Source: Hippopus hippopus
Taxonomy: Eukaryota > Mollusca > Bivalvia > Cardiida > Cardiidae
NCBI GenBank assembly: GCA_946811185.2
Contig: OX328105.1
Coordinates: forward strand, 36,640,474-36,704,473
Direction of reading: 5' to 3'
DNA length: 64,000 nucleotides
Program-made: the position numbers and the translations under genes
Shown: positions 49,771 to 63,813 of the stretch, one piece after another
Layout of the letters: each line of letters begins with the position of its first letter
Position numbering within the stretch: the stretch's first letter is position 1
Notes under the pieces: generated by a model
What the model was told of the DNA's origin: nothing
Seen by the model: only the letters and a program-made list of their open reading frames with translations
Databases searched by the model: none

Positions 49771-50366
49771 CGGTGGTATTTCATTTACCAGTACTTTGCA
49801 CATTATTCCAAACCAATGGCTGCTTTCCTACATAACTGTTGTCGGGATAAAAACATTGTGAGTGATGAGAAATTAATGAATCTTGTCGCAATTACTGTCA
49901 TCAAACCTCGGATAATAATTGCAACAGCTGGGAAATGGAACCTGTGAATCCCTAGTTTCAGGCTTCGTACGTCATCAACTGAGCAACCAAGCTGAGAATT
50001 ATGCAGATGAAATATTTCTTTTGTAATTGATCAGATCTTAAAGGGAGCCATGTTAAAGAAAATGAAAGTTATGAGCCCGATCTGACGACTTCAACATAAT
50101 TTGAGTTATATCGCAAGCACCTACTTATGCTTTATTGGAGTTTCTTTTACCTGTACTTTGCTTTTAACCTTTCCCAAACCACTGTTTGCTTTCAAACGTA
50201 GATCATTTGAAACATTGTTCAACGATGAGAGAAGAATGAATCCTGTCGCCATGAACTTAAACAATCCTGAAAAAGAAAATTAGAATAGCCGGGGAATCGA
50301 ACTATACAACCTTTGGTTATATGTCTGGAACATTACTTTGCTGCTGCTTTTAGTGATGTTGGCTGA

Positions 50367-50401
<35 letters not shown>

Positions 50402-50841
50402 GATTTGATTTTGAAATATTTACTTTATTTCTGGAGGGTTGTAATTTGCGTGAAGAAATTGTAACATATTGTAAAGAAATATGATGTACAGTTATCTTGT
50501 GAATTGAAGGGGGGGAAAAATGTGAGCGATGAGAAATGAATGAATCTTGTCGCAATGGCTGTCGTCAAACCTCGGATAAAAATTGCAACAGCTGGGGTAT
50601 CGAACCTGTGAAGCCCTAGTTTCGGACCTCGTACGTCACCAACTGAGCAATTAAGCAGAGAATTATGCTGATGAAGTTTTCTTTTGTAACTGATCAGATC
50701 TTAAAGGGAGCCACATTAACGAAAATGAAAGTTATGAGCCCGATCTGACGACTTCAACATAATTTGAGTTATATCGCAAGCACCTACTTATGCGTTATTG
50801 GAGTTTCTTTTTACCGATATCTTGCTTTTAACCTTTCCCAA

Positions 50842-51113
50842 GCCCACCCGGGTGGCTCAGTGGTGAGCGTGTCGGACTCATGACCTGGTGGTTGTGAGTT
50901 CGATACCCGGTTGAGGCGAACCTTCTTTCCGGCGTATTTTCGCCTCTCACCTCTGCTGAAGCATGTGAGAAAAGTAGTCGGTGGCTTTGGAAAGAAAGTT
51001 GTGTTAGTACTGGTGTGAGAAAGCCAGGAAACACATGTGCGTCACCGACCGCCATGATATGACCTTAGCTGTTAAAGTGGCGTTAAACCCCAATACAACC
51101 AATACAACAACAT
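50842..51113 (+). mobile_element. SINE L, full-length copy in U7
   Basis: Target duplications 50830-50841 and 51114-51125; box A 50853-50863; box B 50898-50906. Confidence 0.93.
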
Positions 51114-51708
51114 AACCTTTCCCAAACCACTGTTTGCTTTCAAACGTAGATAATTTGAAACATTGTTGAACGATGAGAGAAGAATGAATCCTGTCGCAAT
51201 GAATTTAATCCTGAAAAAGGAAATAAGATAAACCGGGGAATCGAACTATAGAACCTTGGGTTTTAAGTCTGGAACATTACTTTGCCGTTGCTTTTAGTGA
51301 TATGTTTGCTGAGAGCAAGTGAGAGAGAGAGAGAGAGAGAGAGAGAGTGAGAAAGGATTTGATTTTGAAATGTTTACTTTATTTCTGGAGGGTTGTTATG
51401 TGCATGAAGAAAATGTAACATTTTGGAAAGAAAAATGATATACAGTTATGTTGTGAATTGAAGGGGGAAAAATGTGAGCGACGAGAAATGAATGAATCTT
51501 GTCGCAATTACTGTCATCAAACCGCGGATAAAAATTACAAAAGCTGGGGAATCGAACCTGTGAACCCTAGTTTCAGGCTTCGCACGTCATCAACTGAGCA
51601 ACCAAGCTAAGAATTATGCTGATGAAGTTTTCTTTTGTAATTGATCAGATCTTAAAGGGAGCCATGTTAAAGAAAATGAAAGTTATGAGCCCGATCATAA
51701 ACATCGAT

Positions 51709-51748
<40 letters not shown>

Positions 51749-52340
51749 GGTGGTATTTCATTTACCAGTACTTTGCACATTATTCCAAACCAATGGCTGC
51801 TTTCCTACATAACTGTTGTCGGGATAAAAACATTGTGAGTGATGAGAAATTAATGAATCTTGTCGCAATTACTGTCATCAAACCTCGGATAATAATTGCA
51901 ACAGCTGGGAAATGGAACCTGTGAATCCCTAGTTTCAGGCTTCGCACGTCATCAACTGAGCAACCAAGCTGAGAATTATGCAGATGAAATATTTCTTTTG
52001 TAATTGATCGGATCTTAAAGGGAGCCATGTTAAAGAAAATGAAAGTTATGAGCCCGATCTGACGACTTCAACATACTTTGAGTTATATCGCAAGCACCTA
52101 CTTATGCTTTATTGGAGTTTCTTTTACCTGTACTTTGCTTTTAACCTTTCCCAAACCACTGTTTGCTTTCAAACGTAGATCATTTGAAACATTGTTCAAC
52201 GATGAGAGAAGAATGAATCCTGTCGCAATGAACTTAAACAATCCTGAAAAAGAAAATTAGAACAGCCGGGGAATCGAACTATACAACCTTGGGTTTTAAG
52301 TCTGGAACATTACTTTGCAGTTGCTTTTAGTGATGTTGGC

Positions 52341-52393
<53 letters not shown>

Positions 52394-53322
52394 AAGACAG
52401 AGAGAGTATTTGATTTTGAAATGTTTACTTTATTCGTGGAGGGTTGTGATGTGCGAAAAGAAATCGTAACATTTTGTAAAGAAAAATGATGTACAGTTGT
52501 GTTGTGAATTGAAGGAAAAAAGCCTATTTTGAAGGAGGCAAGCATATCTCATGTTTAGGAATCCTTGACACAATTTGATTTTGTGAAGATGTGGTGAAAA
52601 GCAAAGAAGTATGTTGCTGAAGCCTACTTTTGAAGTTGATCGATTCTTAGGGGGGACATTGATAAGGTAAACGAAAAATATGTTTATGGGTCATGTTTGC
52701 AAGACCTTGGAGAGGAAGATCTTGCTATAATGGGAGAAAATACTGGTGTCATATCCCCAAGCCTGTCCCCACATTATGGATACACTGGAAATGATAAGTG
52801 TGGATTTGATTGTTGTTTACTGATTTTTTTGGAAAGATTCAAAACTTAAATTTAAAAAAATTGGGAAAACTGTGGACAAGCAATTGGAAATACTGTGGAC
52901 TAGCTGGAAATCGAGTAAAGAAATGGAATGATTTGAATGTAGGACAAAGATGTTTTCCTGAGTGTTGAAAAGTGAACTAAAATAGTATTGAGCAAAACTG
53001 TTTAAGTTTACAGCAGTTGTGAAGCTATTTAATAATTGCTTGGATGATGATGATGACTAGGTTGGTAGTGCTACTGTAGATGTTGTAGCGGAGCAAGATT
53101 TCTTTGTTAGCCAAAGCTCTTGTAACAGTCTTTCCAAACCACTGGCTGGTTTTCAAAATAACTTTAGTCGATAGAATGATCGGTATTAAGCAAAGAATAA
53201 ATCCTGCAACAACGAATATCATCGAACCTCGGACAGAAATTGGTACAGCTTGGGGACCGAACCTGCGACCGTATAGGCTTTTAGCCATGTACTTTACCAA
53301 CCAAGCTACTGGGCAAGGCAAT

Positions 53323-53365
<43 letters not shown>

Positions 53366-54065
53366 AGTGTATTTGATTATGACATGTTTACTTTAATCCT
53401 GAAGGGTTTTTATGTGCGAGAAGAAATTAAAACATTTTGCAAAGACAAATGATGTACAGTTGTGGATTGAAGGAAAAATAATATAAGCTTTTGGAAGGGG
53501 ATAACTTTCTTTTACCAGTACTTCGCACAATATTATTCCCAGTGGCACTGGCTGCATTCCTCACATAACCTCGTCGAAAGAATTATGAGGGCTGAGATAA
53601 GAATAAACCCTGTCGCAGTAACTGTCATCAATTACATAGAGCATATTCTCAGTCTAAGAGATTGTATCCTCAGTCCGTAGGTTTTACTTTCACATCGGGA
53701 GAAATATTTTCAGTCTGTATTTATTTATTCCTGGAGGGTTATGAGCGAGAAGACATTGTAACTTTTTGTAAAGAACAATGATGGAAAAAGTAAAATGTGT
53801 GAACACTATAGATTTTAATGGCCATGTGTTTAGAAATGTGCAGAAGTTAATTTTAAGGGACTCGATATTTTCTGGACAGTTTTGGATTCAATAAAAAAAG
53901 TTATAAGCTATTTGGGAGGAGATGAGTACTTTCTTTTACCAGTACTTTGCACAATATTGTTCCCATTGGCACTTGCTGCTTTCTTTTTATGACTTCGTCA
54001 GAAGGATTATCAGCGCCGAGATAAGAAGAAACCCTGTCGCAATAACTGTCATCAATTCCATAAAA

Positions 54066-55656
54066 CATATTCACAGTCTTGGAGATTGTATCCTCAGTCC
54101 GCAGGTTGTACTTTCAAATGGGGAGAAATACATTTAGTGCGTAATACTGGTCCATTAGTCCTTACCATCGTCTTTAGTCTCATTTGACCCAATCTCAGTA
54201 TGTACCCTGAATTCGTGAGATAAACCCTTAGGCCATGAGCTGAGTCAACAAACGCTTGAGATTCAACCAGTTCCTTATTTCTTTACTTCATTAGGCTGCA
54301 CTCTTAGTCAATGAGATAAACCTTACCTGTGGAAATTATTCGATATGATTAACCACTTTTTGGTCCGTTGTATTTGTCTTTCTGTAAGATGTATCGTCGG
54401 TCTGTCAAATGTAAATGAAAGTCCAGACACTTGTTTTTACTTTGAATTAAACCAAATGCCGTACGTTAGCCCCTTCAGTCTGTTTGATTTACCTTTAGTC
54501 CAAGAGATGTACCTTCAGTCCGAGAAATATGTCTTCGTTTTGTTTGAGTCTTACACCTTCATCTTCGAGCTCTACATCGCTTGAAATTGCTTTTAAATAG
54601 GTCCTGAAACTGTATTTCCACCTTCCTGTGACTGCGCGAGTTCCTAAGCCTGTACCCACAGTCGGCGACTTCATACCCCCAGCGCCTAAAACCAACCCTC
54701 AGGCCGTTACAAACATACTGAGTCCTTGAGATTGTATCCTCAGTTCGTGGAATGTTTCCTCAGTCTATTTCATGTCCTCTTAGACTTTGAAATCGTACCT
54801 ATAGTCAGTTGAATGTACCCCCAGGCCCTGAACCACTGGCCTCACTCAAATGGTACCATTTGCACAGTTTGCCTATACACTCTTTTCCTGAAATGTACCC
54901 TAAATCTGTTAGCTGTAAGTTCAGAGAGTATCCTTAATGTAACTTTTCTTCCAGTCTTATAACATTAGTCAGCGCGTTGAGCCCAAAATTAGCAATAAAA
55001 ACCCCAAGTCTATGAGATGCACCTCAGTCACTCGAATACACCATAAGGCCCTAAAGCTGTGTTCTATCTTAAAATTTACCCGTTTTCAATTAGACTTTAT
55101 CCCTTGCCCACTTGATGTGCCTACAGTTCGAAGATGTGTCCTTTGTCCATTGGTTATTGCAATAGCCCGTTTCATGTTCTCTTAGGAATTGAGATGGTAG
55201 CCTTAGTGAGTGAGATGTATCATCAAGCTATAAACCTGTGTCGTTTCAGAGATTTTAGTCCCAACCTGTTAGCCTGACCCGCCAGTCGGTAAGATGTTCT
55301 TTTAGTTCCTTCTACTTTCTCTCAGGCGGTGAAATACATTCTCAGTTCGATGTTCCCTCAAACCTTGAAACAGTGTCCCTTCTATTATTTCAACCCAATG
55401 CCGTATGCCTGTATCTGTGGTAGGCTATATATTCTCTCAGTTCCACACAGATATACCCTCAGTATTTACAACTATGCCCTTTCTCCTATTTTAGGTCCAG
55501 GCGATTAGCTTGTTCTATCTGCTTCCTTCATATTTCAACCCAACTTAATTGAATGTACCCTCAGATGACGAACCCATGCCTGCACTGTTGTTTCACCGAT
55601 AACTCTTTGGCCTCTACTTCTTCTTCATGATCTTAACCCTCAGTCTAAACGGTCTG
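54066..55656 (+). repeat. 20-bp minisatellite in U8
   Basis: Same length and motif order as U1. Confidence 0.82.
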
Positions 55657-55687
55657 AAATAATGTATTCAACCTCATTTCACTGTCA

Positions 55688-56319
55688 TCTCTCTCTCTCT
55701 TCTTCATTTCTCTCTCTTTTTCATTTCTCTCTCTCTCTCTCTCGCTCTCTCTCTCGCTCTCGCTATTTCTGTCTCTCTATTTCTGTCTCTCTTCACCTCT
55801 CTCTCTCAATCTCATTCTGTCTGTCTATCTCTTTCCTTCTCTGTCTTTCTCTCTTTGTCTCTTACTCTCTATCTACTCCTTTCTGAACTCTTTGTCTTAC
55901 TCTCTGCTCCTCATTCTTATCTTCTCTCTACACTCTTTTCTACTGTCAGTCTCCCGCTGTCTCTCTCTCTCTCTCTCGCTGTCGCTCTCTATCTATCTCT
56001 CTCTCTTTCTTTCTCGCTTTCTGTCTTTCTCTCGCTCTCTATTTCTCTCTCTATCCCTCCCATTTCTCTTCCTCCTCTTCTTATATTTCTCCTCTTTCTA
56101 TCTGTATCTCGCTGCCTCCTTTCACACAGTTTCTCTATCTCTGTTTTTCTCTCTCTTTCGCTATTCCACCATCTTCTGTCTCATTGTCTATCGTTCATTA
56201 TTCTCTCACGTTCTCTCTGTCTGTCTTTCTGTCTCCCTTTATTCCTTTTTCCTTCCTGCAGACTTCTGTCTCTGTCCCTCTATCCATCTCTTTCGCCTTC
56301 TGTCCCTCTCTCTCTCTTT
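55688..56319 (+). repeat. CT-rich tract, U8 (632 bp, type B)
   Basis: Same length and frame pattern as U2 and U5. Confidence 0.95.
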
Positions 56320-56789
56320 TGGCTGACTTGATATTGCATCTTTGGTCTCCTTGTTGTGTTTCTCACGTTTATAAGACGGTATTCTCGGACTATGATGTTT
56401 ATCCTTTTCCTCCAAAAATGTACTTCCTACAATAAATTTTGCTTCCTTTCCTTCATATCTTCCTCAGGCTGTATGATTGATGGTTTCTCAGTTGATATGA
56501 TGCTCCCTCAGACCGTAATTTTGATTGTTATCTGCTTTTAAATACATGTAGATTAAGAACTATGTAGAATTGTCCATTAGATCTTTTAGTATGAAATGTT
56601 AATGGTGTAACTGGCACAATTGAGACATCCTGGCAAGATCTTACAAAATTATGTAATCACCCTGTGCATGTTTTACCTTAAGAATGCCAAAAAAGCCAAG
56701 GTTCCCACTTTATGATCAGAAGCAACTTGTTGATTGAAAATAATACATAAACATTCACGTAAGATTCTCCATATCATATTTATGCAGTA

Positions 56790-57108
56790 TTGATTCATTG
56801 ATTGATTGCAGAGTGTTAAACGCCGTTTACAACATTATTTCAGTTTATATAGCGGCGGCCAGTGCACTTATGTATTCTTTCCTGTAAATTCTTTTACCAG
56901 TATTACGCACAATATTCTTTCCAAGCCACTGGCTGCTTTCCCACATGACAATCGTGGAAACAATGGTCAACGTTGAGAGTGGAATGAATCGTATCGCATG
57001 GAATATCAGCAATCCTCGGAAAATAATTGGCCGAACCGGGAATGAAACCAGCGACCCCCCTGTTCTCAAGTCCTGTATGCTACCGACTGAGCTACCGAGG
57101 CTCGGCAA
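56790..57108 (-). mobile_element. S6 in U8: full-length minus-strand SINE
   Basis: Collinear with U1. Confidence 0.86.
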
Positions 57109-57342
57109 TTATGCAGTAACTCCACTCCGTATAATCACACGGTCAATTGAGCAACTCGGGGGCATGACAGTTTTTTGATATTGTTTGTTTGTATGGTGTT
57201 TCTCGTAGTTTCAGCATATTTCTGTCATATCACGGAGGCCAGTGCATCTACCATTGCCTTCCTGTGAGTCTTTATCCAGTGTTCCGCACAATATTATATC
57301 CACTGGCTTCTTTCTCACATACTCAACGTCATAAACATCGAT

Positions 57343-57373
<31 letters not shown>

Positions 57374-57554
57374 CGGTGGTATTTCATTTACCAGTACTTT
57401 GCACATTATTCCAAACCAATGGCTGCTTTCCTACATAACTGTTGTCGGGATAAAAACATTGTGAGTGATGAGAAATTAATGAATCTTGTCGCAATTACTG
57501 TCATCAAACCTCGGATAATAATTGCAACAGCTGGGAAATGGAACCTGTGAATCC

Positions 57555-57556
57555 CA
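57555..57556. other. Deletion junction in U8, identical to U2
   Basis: Same base-level fusion ATCCC/AGTGG as at 13437/13438. Identity to the base means one event that was copied, not two independent deletions. Confidence 0.95.
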
Positions 57557-57810
57557 GTGGTGAGCGTGTCGGACTCATGACCTGGTGGTTGTGAGTTCGA
57601 TACCCGGTTGAGGCGAACCTTCTTTCCGGCGTATTTTCGCCTCTCACCTCTGCTGAAGCATGTGAGAAAAGTAGTCGGTGGCTTTGGAAAGAAAGTTGTG
57701 TTAGTACTGGTGTGAGAAAGCCAGGAAACACATGTGCGTCACCGACCGCCATGATATGACCTTAGCTGTTAAAGTGGCGTTAAACCCCAATACAACCAAT
57801 ACAACAACAT
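57556..57810 (+). mobile_element. SINE L remnant in U8, first 17 bp removed by deletion
   Basis: Same junction as in U2. Right target duplication at 57811-57822; left one lost. Confidence 0.92.
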
Positions 57811-58405
57811 AACCTTTCCCAAACCACTGTTTGCTTTCAAACGTAGATAATTTGAAACATTGTTGAATGATGAGAGAAGAATGAATCCTGTCGCAATGAA
57901 TTTAATCCTGAAAAAGGAAATAAGATAAACCGGGGAATCGAACTATAGAACCTTGGGTTTTAAGTCTGGAACATTACTTTGCCGTTGCTTTTAGTGATAT
58001 GTTTGCTGAGAGCAAGTGAGAGAGAGAGAGAGAGAGAGAGAGAGTGAGAAAGGATTTGATTTTGAAATGTTTACTTTATTTCTGGAGGGTTGTTATGTGC
58101 ATGAAGAAAATGTAACATTTTGGAAAGAAAAATGATATACAGTTATGTTGTGAATTGAAGGGGGAAAAATGTGAGCGACGAGAAATGAATGAATCTTGTC
58201 GCAATTACTGTCATCAAACCGCGGATAAAAATTACAAAAGCTGGGGAATCGAACCTGTGAACCCTAGTTTCAGGCTTCGCACGTCATCAACTGAGCAACC
58301 AAGCTAAGAATTATGCTGATGAAGTTTTCTTTTGTAATTGATCAGATCTTAAAGGGAGCCATGTTAAAGAAAATGAAAGTTATGAGCCCGATCATAAACA
58401 TCGAT

Positions 58406-58445
<40 letters not shown>

Positions 58446-59037
58446 GGTGGTATTTCATTTACCAGTACTTTGCACATTATTCCAAACCAATGGCTGCTTT
58501 CCTACATAACTGTTGTCGGGATAAAAACATTGTGAGTGATGAGAAATTAATGAATCTTGTCGCAATTACTGTCATCAAACCTCGGATAATAATTGCAACA
58601 GCTGGGAAATGGAACCTGTGAATCCCTAGTTTCAGGCTTCGCACGTCATCAACTGAGCAACCAAGCTGAGAATTATGCAGATGAAATATTTCTTTTGTAA
58701 TTGATCGGATCTTAAAGGGAGCCATGTTAAAGAAAATGAAAGTTATGAGCCCGATCTGACGACTTCAACATACTTTGAGTTATATCGCAAGCACCTACTT
58801 ATGCTTTATTGGAGTTTCTTTTACCTGTACTTTGCTTTTAACCTTTCCCAAACCACTGTTTGCTTTCAAACGTAGATCATTTGAAACATTGTTCAACGAT
58901 GAGAGAAGAATGAATCCTATCGCAATGAACTTAAACAATCCTGAAAAAGAAAATTAGAACAGCCGGGGAATCGAACTATACAACCTTGGGTTTTAAGTCT
59001 GGAACATTACTTTGCAGTTGCTTTTAGTGATGTTGGC

Positions 59038-59092
<55 letters not shown>

Positions 59093-60020
59093 AAGACAGA
59101 GAGAGTATTTGATTTTGAAATGTTTACTTTATTCCTGGAGGGTTGTGATGTGCGAAAAGAAATCGTAAATTTTGTAAAGAAAAATGATGTACAGTTGTGT
59201 TGTGAATTGAAGGAAAAAAGCCTATTTTGAAGGAGGCAAGCATATCTCATGTTTAGGAATCCTTGACACAATTTGATTTTGTGAAGATGTGGTGAAAAGC
59301 AAAGAAGTATGTTGCTGAAGCCTACTTTTGAAGTTGATCGATTCTTAGGGGGGACATTGATAAGGTAAACGAAAAATATGTTTATGGGTCATGTTTGCAA
59401 GACCTTGGAGAGGAAGATCTTGCTATAATGGGAGAAAATACTGGTGTCATATCCCCAAGCCTGTCCCCACATTATGGATACACTGGAAATGATAAGTGTG
59501 GATTTGATTGTTGTTTACTGATTTTTTTGGAAAGATTCAAAACTTAAATTTAAAAAAATTGGGAAAACTGTGGACAAGCAATTGGAAATACTGTGGACTA
59601 GCTGGAAATCGAGTAAAGAAATGGAATGATTTGAATGTAGGACAAAGATGTTTTCCTGAGTGTTGAAAAGTGAACTAAAATAGTATTGAGCAAAACTGTT
59701 TAAGTTTACAGCAGTTGTGAAGCTATTTAATAATTGCTTGGATGATGATGATGATTAGGTTGGTAGTGCTACTGTAGATGTTGTAGCGGAGCAAGATTTC
59801 TTTGTTAGCCAAAGCTCTTGTAACAGTCTTTCCAAACCACTGGCTGGTTTTCAAAATAACTTTAGTCGATAGAATGATCGGTATTAAGCAAAGAATAAAT
59901 CCTGCAACAACGAATATCATCGAACCTCGGACAGAAATTGGTACAGCTTGGGGACCGAACCTGCGACCGTATAGGCTTTTAGCCATGTACTTTACCAACC
60001 AAGCTACTGGGCAAGGCAAT

Positions 60021-60074
<54 letters not shown>

Positions 60075-60772
60075 TGTATTTGATTATGACATGTTTACTT
60101 TAATCCTGAAGGGTTTTTATGTGCGAGAAGAAATTAAAACATTTTGCAAAGACAAATGATGTACAGTTGTGGATTGAAGGAAAAATAATATAAGCTTTTG
60201 GAAGGGGATAACTTTCTTTTACCAGTACTTCGCACAATATTATTCCCAGTGGCACTGGCTGCATTCCTCACATAACCTCGTCGAAAGAATTATGAGGGCT
60301 GAGATAAGAATAAACCCTGTCGCAGTAACTGTCATCAATTACATAGAGCATATTCTCAGTCTAAGAGATTGTATCCTCAGTCCGTAGGTTTTACTTTCAC
60401 ATCGGGAGAAATATTTTCAGTCTGTATTTATTTATTCCTGGAGGGTTATGAGCGAGAAGACATTGTAACTTTTTGTAAAGAACAATGATGGAAAAAGTAA
60501 AATGTGTGAACACTATAGATTTTAATGGCCATGTGTTTAGAAATGTGCAGAAGTTAATTTTAAGGGACTCGATATTTTCTGGACAGTTTTGGATTCAATA
60601 AAAAAAGTTATAAGCTATTTGGGAGGAGATGAGTACTTTCTTTTACCAGTACTTTGCACAATATTGTTCCCATTGGCACTTGCTGCTTTCTTTTTATGAC
60701 TTCGTCAGAAGGATTATCAGCGCCGAGATAAGAAGAAACCCTGTCGCAATAACTGTCATCAATTCCATAAAA

Positions 60773-62363
60773 CATATTCACAGTCTTGGAGATTGTATCC
60801 TCAGTCCGCAGGTTGTACTTTCAAATGGGGAGAAATACATTTAGTGCGTAATACTGGTCCATTAGTCCTTACCATCGTCTTTAGTCTCATTTGACCCAAT
60901 CTCAGTATGTACCCTGAATTCGTGAGATAAACCCTTAGGCCATGAGCTGAGTCAACAAACGCTTGAGATTCAACCAGTTCCTTATTTCTTTACTTCATTA
61001 GGCTGCACTCTTAGTCAATGAGATAAACCTTACCTGTGGAAATTATTCGATATGATTAACCACTTTTTGGTCCGTTGTATTTGTCTTTCTGTAAGATGTA
61101 TCGTCGGTCTGTCAAATGTAAATGAAAGTCCAGACACTTGTTTTTACTTTGAATTAAACCAAATGCCGTACGTTAGCCCCTTCAGTCTGTTTGATTTACC
61201 TTTAGTCCAAGAGATGTACCTTCAGTCCGAGAAATATGTCTTCGTTTTGTTTGAGTCTTACACCTTCATCTTCGAGCTCTACATCGCTTGAAATTGCTTT
61301 TAAATAGGTCCTGAAACTGTATTTCCACCTTCCTGTGACTGCGCGAGTTCCTAAGCCTGTACCCACAGTCGGCGACTTCATACCCCCAGCGCCTAAAACC
61401 AACCCTCAGGCCGTTACAAACATACTGAGTCCTTGAGATTGTATCCTCAGTTCGTGGAATGTTTCCTCAGTCTATTTCATGTCCTCTTAGACTTTGAAAT
61501 CGTACCTATAGTCAGTTGAAAATACCCCCAGGCCCTGAACCACTGGCCTCACTCAAATGGTACCATTTGCACAGTTTGCCTATACACTCTTTTCCTGAAA
61601 TGTACCCTAAATCTGTTAGCTGTAAGTTCAGAGAGTATCCTTAATGTAACTTTTCTTCCAGTCTTATAACATTAGTCAGCGCGTTGAGCCCAAAATTAGC
61701 AATAAAAACCCCAAGTCTATGAGATGCACCTCAGTCACTCGAATACACCATAAGGCCCTAAAGCTGTGTTCTATCTTAAAATTTACCCGTTTTCAATTAG
61801 ACTTTATCCCTTGCCCACTTGATGTGCCTACAGTTCGAAGATGTGTCCTTTGTCCATTGGTTATTGCAATAGCCCGTTTCATGTTCTCTTAGGAATTGAG
61901 ATGGTAGCCTTAGTGAGTGAGATGTATCATCAAGCTATAAACCTGTGTCGTTTCAGAGATTTTAGTCCCAACCTGTTAGCCTGACCCGCCAGTCGGTAAG
62001 ATGTTCTTTTAGTTCCTTCTACTTTCTCTCAGGCGGTGAAATACATTCTCAGTTCGATGTTCCCTCAAACCTTGAAACAGTGTCCCTTCTATTATTTCAA
62101 CCCAATGCCGTATGCCTGTATCTGTGGTAGGCTATATATTCTCTCAGTTCCACACAGATATACCCTCAGTATTTACAACTATGCCCTTTCTCCTATTTTA
62201 GGTCCAGGCGATTAGCTTGTTCTATCTGCTTCCTTCATATTTCAACCCAACTTAATTGAATGTACCCTCAGATGACGAACCCATGCCTGCACTGTTGTTT
62301 CACCGATAACTCTTTGGCCTCTACTTCTTCTTCATGATCTTAACCCTCAGTCTAAACGGTCTG
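60773..62363 (+). repeat. 20-bp minisatellite in U9 (type C variant)
   Basis: GAAAATACCCC at about 61519. Confidence 0.82.
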
Positions 62364-62394
62364 AAATAATGTATTCAACCTCATTTCACTGTCA

Positions 62395-63024
62395 TCTCTC
62401 TCTCTCTTCTTCATTTCTCTCTTTTTCATTTCTCTCTCTCTCTCTCTCGCTCTCTCTCTCGCTCTCGCTATTTCTGTCTCTCTATTTCTGTCTCTCTTCA
62501 CCTCTCTCTCTCAATCTCATTCTGTCTGTCTATCTCTTTCCTTCTCTGTCTTTCTCTCTTTGTCTCTTACTCTCTATCTACTCCTTTCTGAACTCTTTGT
62601 CTTACTCTCTGCTCCTCATTCTTATCTTCTCTCTACACTCTTTTCTACTGTCAGTCTCCCGCTGTCTCTCTCTCTCTCTCTCGCTGTCGCTCTCTATCTA
62701 TCTCTCTCTCTTTCTTTCTCGCTTTCTGTCTTTCTCTCGCTCTCTATTTCTCTCTCTATCCCTCCCATTTCTCTTCCTCCTCTTCTTATATTTCTCCTCT
62801 TTCTATCTGTATCTCGCTGCCTCCTTTCACACAGTTTCTCTATCTCTGTTTTTCTCTCTCTTTCGCTATTCCACCATCTTCTGTCTCATTGTCTATCGTT
62901 CATTATTCTCTCACGTTCTCTCTGTCTGTCTTTCTGTCTCCCTTTATTCCTTTTTCCTTCCTGCAGACTTCTGTCTCTGTCCCTCTATCCATCTCTTTCG
63001 CCTTCTGTCCCTCTCTCTCTCTTT
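62395..63024 (+). repeat. CT-rich tract, U9 (630 bp, type C)
   Basis: Same length and frame pattern as U3 and U6. Confidence 0.95.
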
Positions 63025-63494
63025 TGGCTGACTTGATATTGCATCTTTGGTCTCCTTGTTGTGTTTCTCACGTTTATAAGACGGTATTCTCGGACTATGA
63101 TGTTTATCCTTTTCCTCCAAAAATGTACTTCCTACAATAAATTTTGCTTCCTTTCCTTCATATCTTCCTCAGGCTGTATGATTGATGGTTTCTCAGTTGA
63201 TATGATGCTCCCTCAGACCGTAATTTTGATTGTTATCTGCTTTTAAATACATGTAGATTAAGAACTATGTAGAATTGTCCATTAGATCTTTTAGTATGAA
63301 ATGTTAATGGTGTAACTGGCACAATTGAGACATCCTGGCAAGATCTTACAAAATTATGTAATCACCCTGTGCATGTTTTACCTTAAGAATGCCAAAAAAG
63401 CCAAGGTTCCCACTTTATGATCAGAAGCAACTTGTTGATTGAAAATAATACATAAACATTCACGTAAGATTCTCCATATCATATTTATGCAGTA

Positions 63495-63813
63495 TTGATT
63501 CATTGATTGATTGCAGAGTGTTAAACGCCGTTTACAACATTATTTCAGTTTATATAGCGGCGGCCAGTGCACTTATGTATTCTTTCCTGTAAATTCTTTT
63601 ACCAGTATTACGCACAATATTCTTTCCAAGCCACTGGCTGCTTTCCCACATGACAATCGTGGAAACAATGGTCAACGTTGAGAGTGGAATGAATCGTATC
63701 GCATGGAATATCAGCAATCCTCGGAAAATAATTGGCCGAACCGGGAATGAAACCAGCGACCCCCCTGTTCTCAAGTCCTGTATGCTACCGACTGAGCTAC
63801 CGAGGCTCGGCAA
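63495..63813 (-). mobile_element. S6 in U9: full-length minus-strand SINE
   Basis: Collinear with U1; last complete element in the window. Confidence 0.86.

Larger units (their letters stand above)
44108..51696 (+). repeat. Array unit U7 (type A, SINE L present)
   Basis: 7,589 bp, the same length as U4. Map: GA1 44126-44149, S1 44160-44392, S2 44521-44726, GA2 44744-44807, S3 45508-45724, GA3 45726-45755, S4 45900-46034, S5 46324-46459, minisatellite 46459-48049, CT tract 48081-48714, S6 49185-49503, S7 49603-49726, GA4 49744-49770, S8 49780-50012, S9 50141-50346, GA5 50365-50401, S10 50520-50676, S11 50805-51295 with SINE L 50842-51113, GA6 51321-51347, S12 51472-51627. Confidence 0.95.
51697..58393 (+). 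repeat. Array unit U8 (type B, 905-bp deletion)
   Basis: 6,697 bp. Map: GA1 51715-51746, S1 51757-51989, S2 52118-52323, GA2 52341-52406, S3 53107-53323, GA3 53325-53362, S4 53507-53641, S5 53931-54066, minisatellite 54066-55656, CT tract 55688-56319, S6 56790-57108, S7 57208-57331, GA4 57349-57373, S8 remnant 57383-57555, junction, SINE L remnant 57556-57810, S11 remnant 57823-57992, GA6 58018-58044, S12 58169-58324. Confidence 0.94.
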
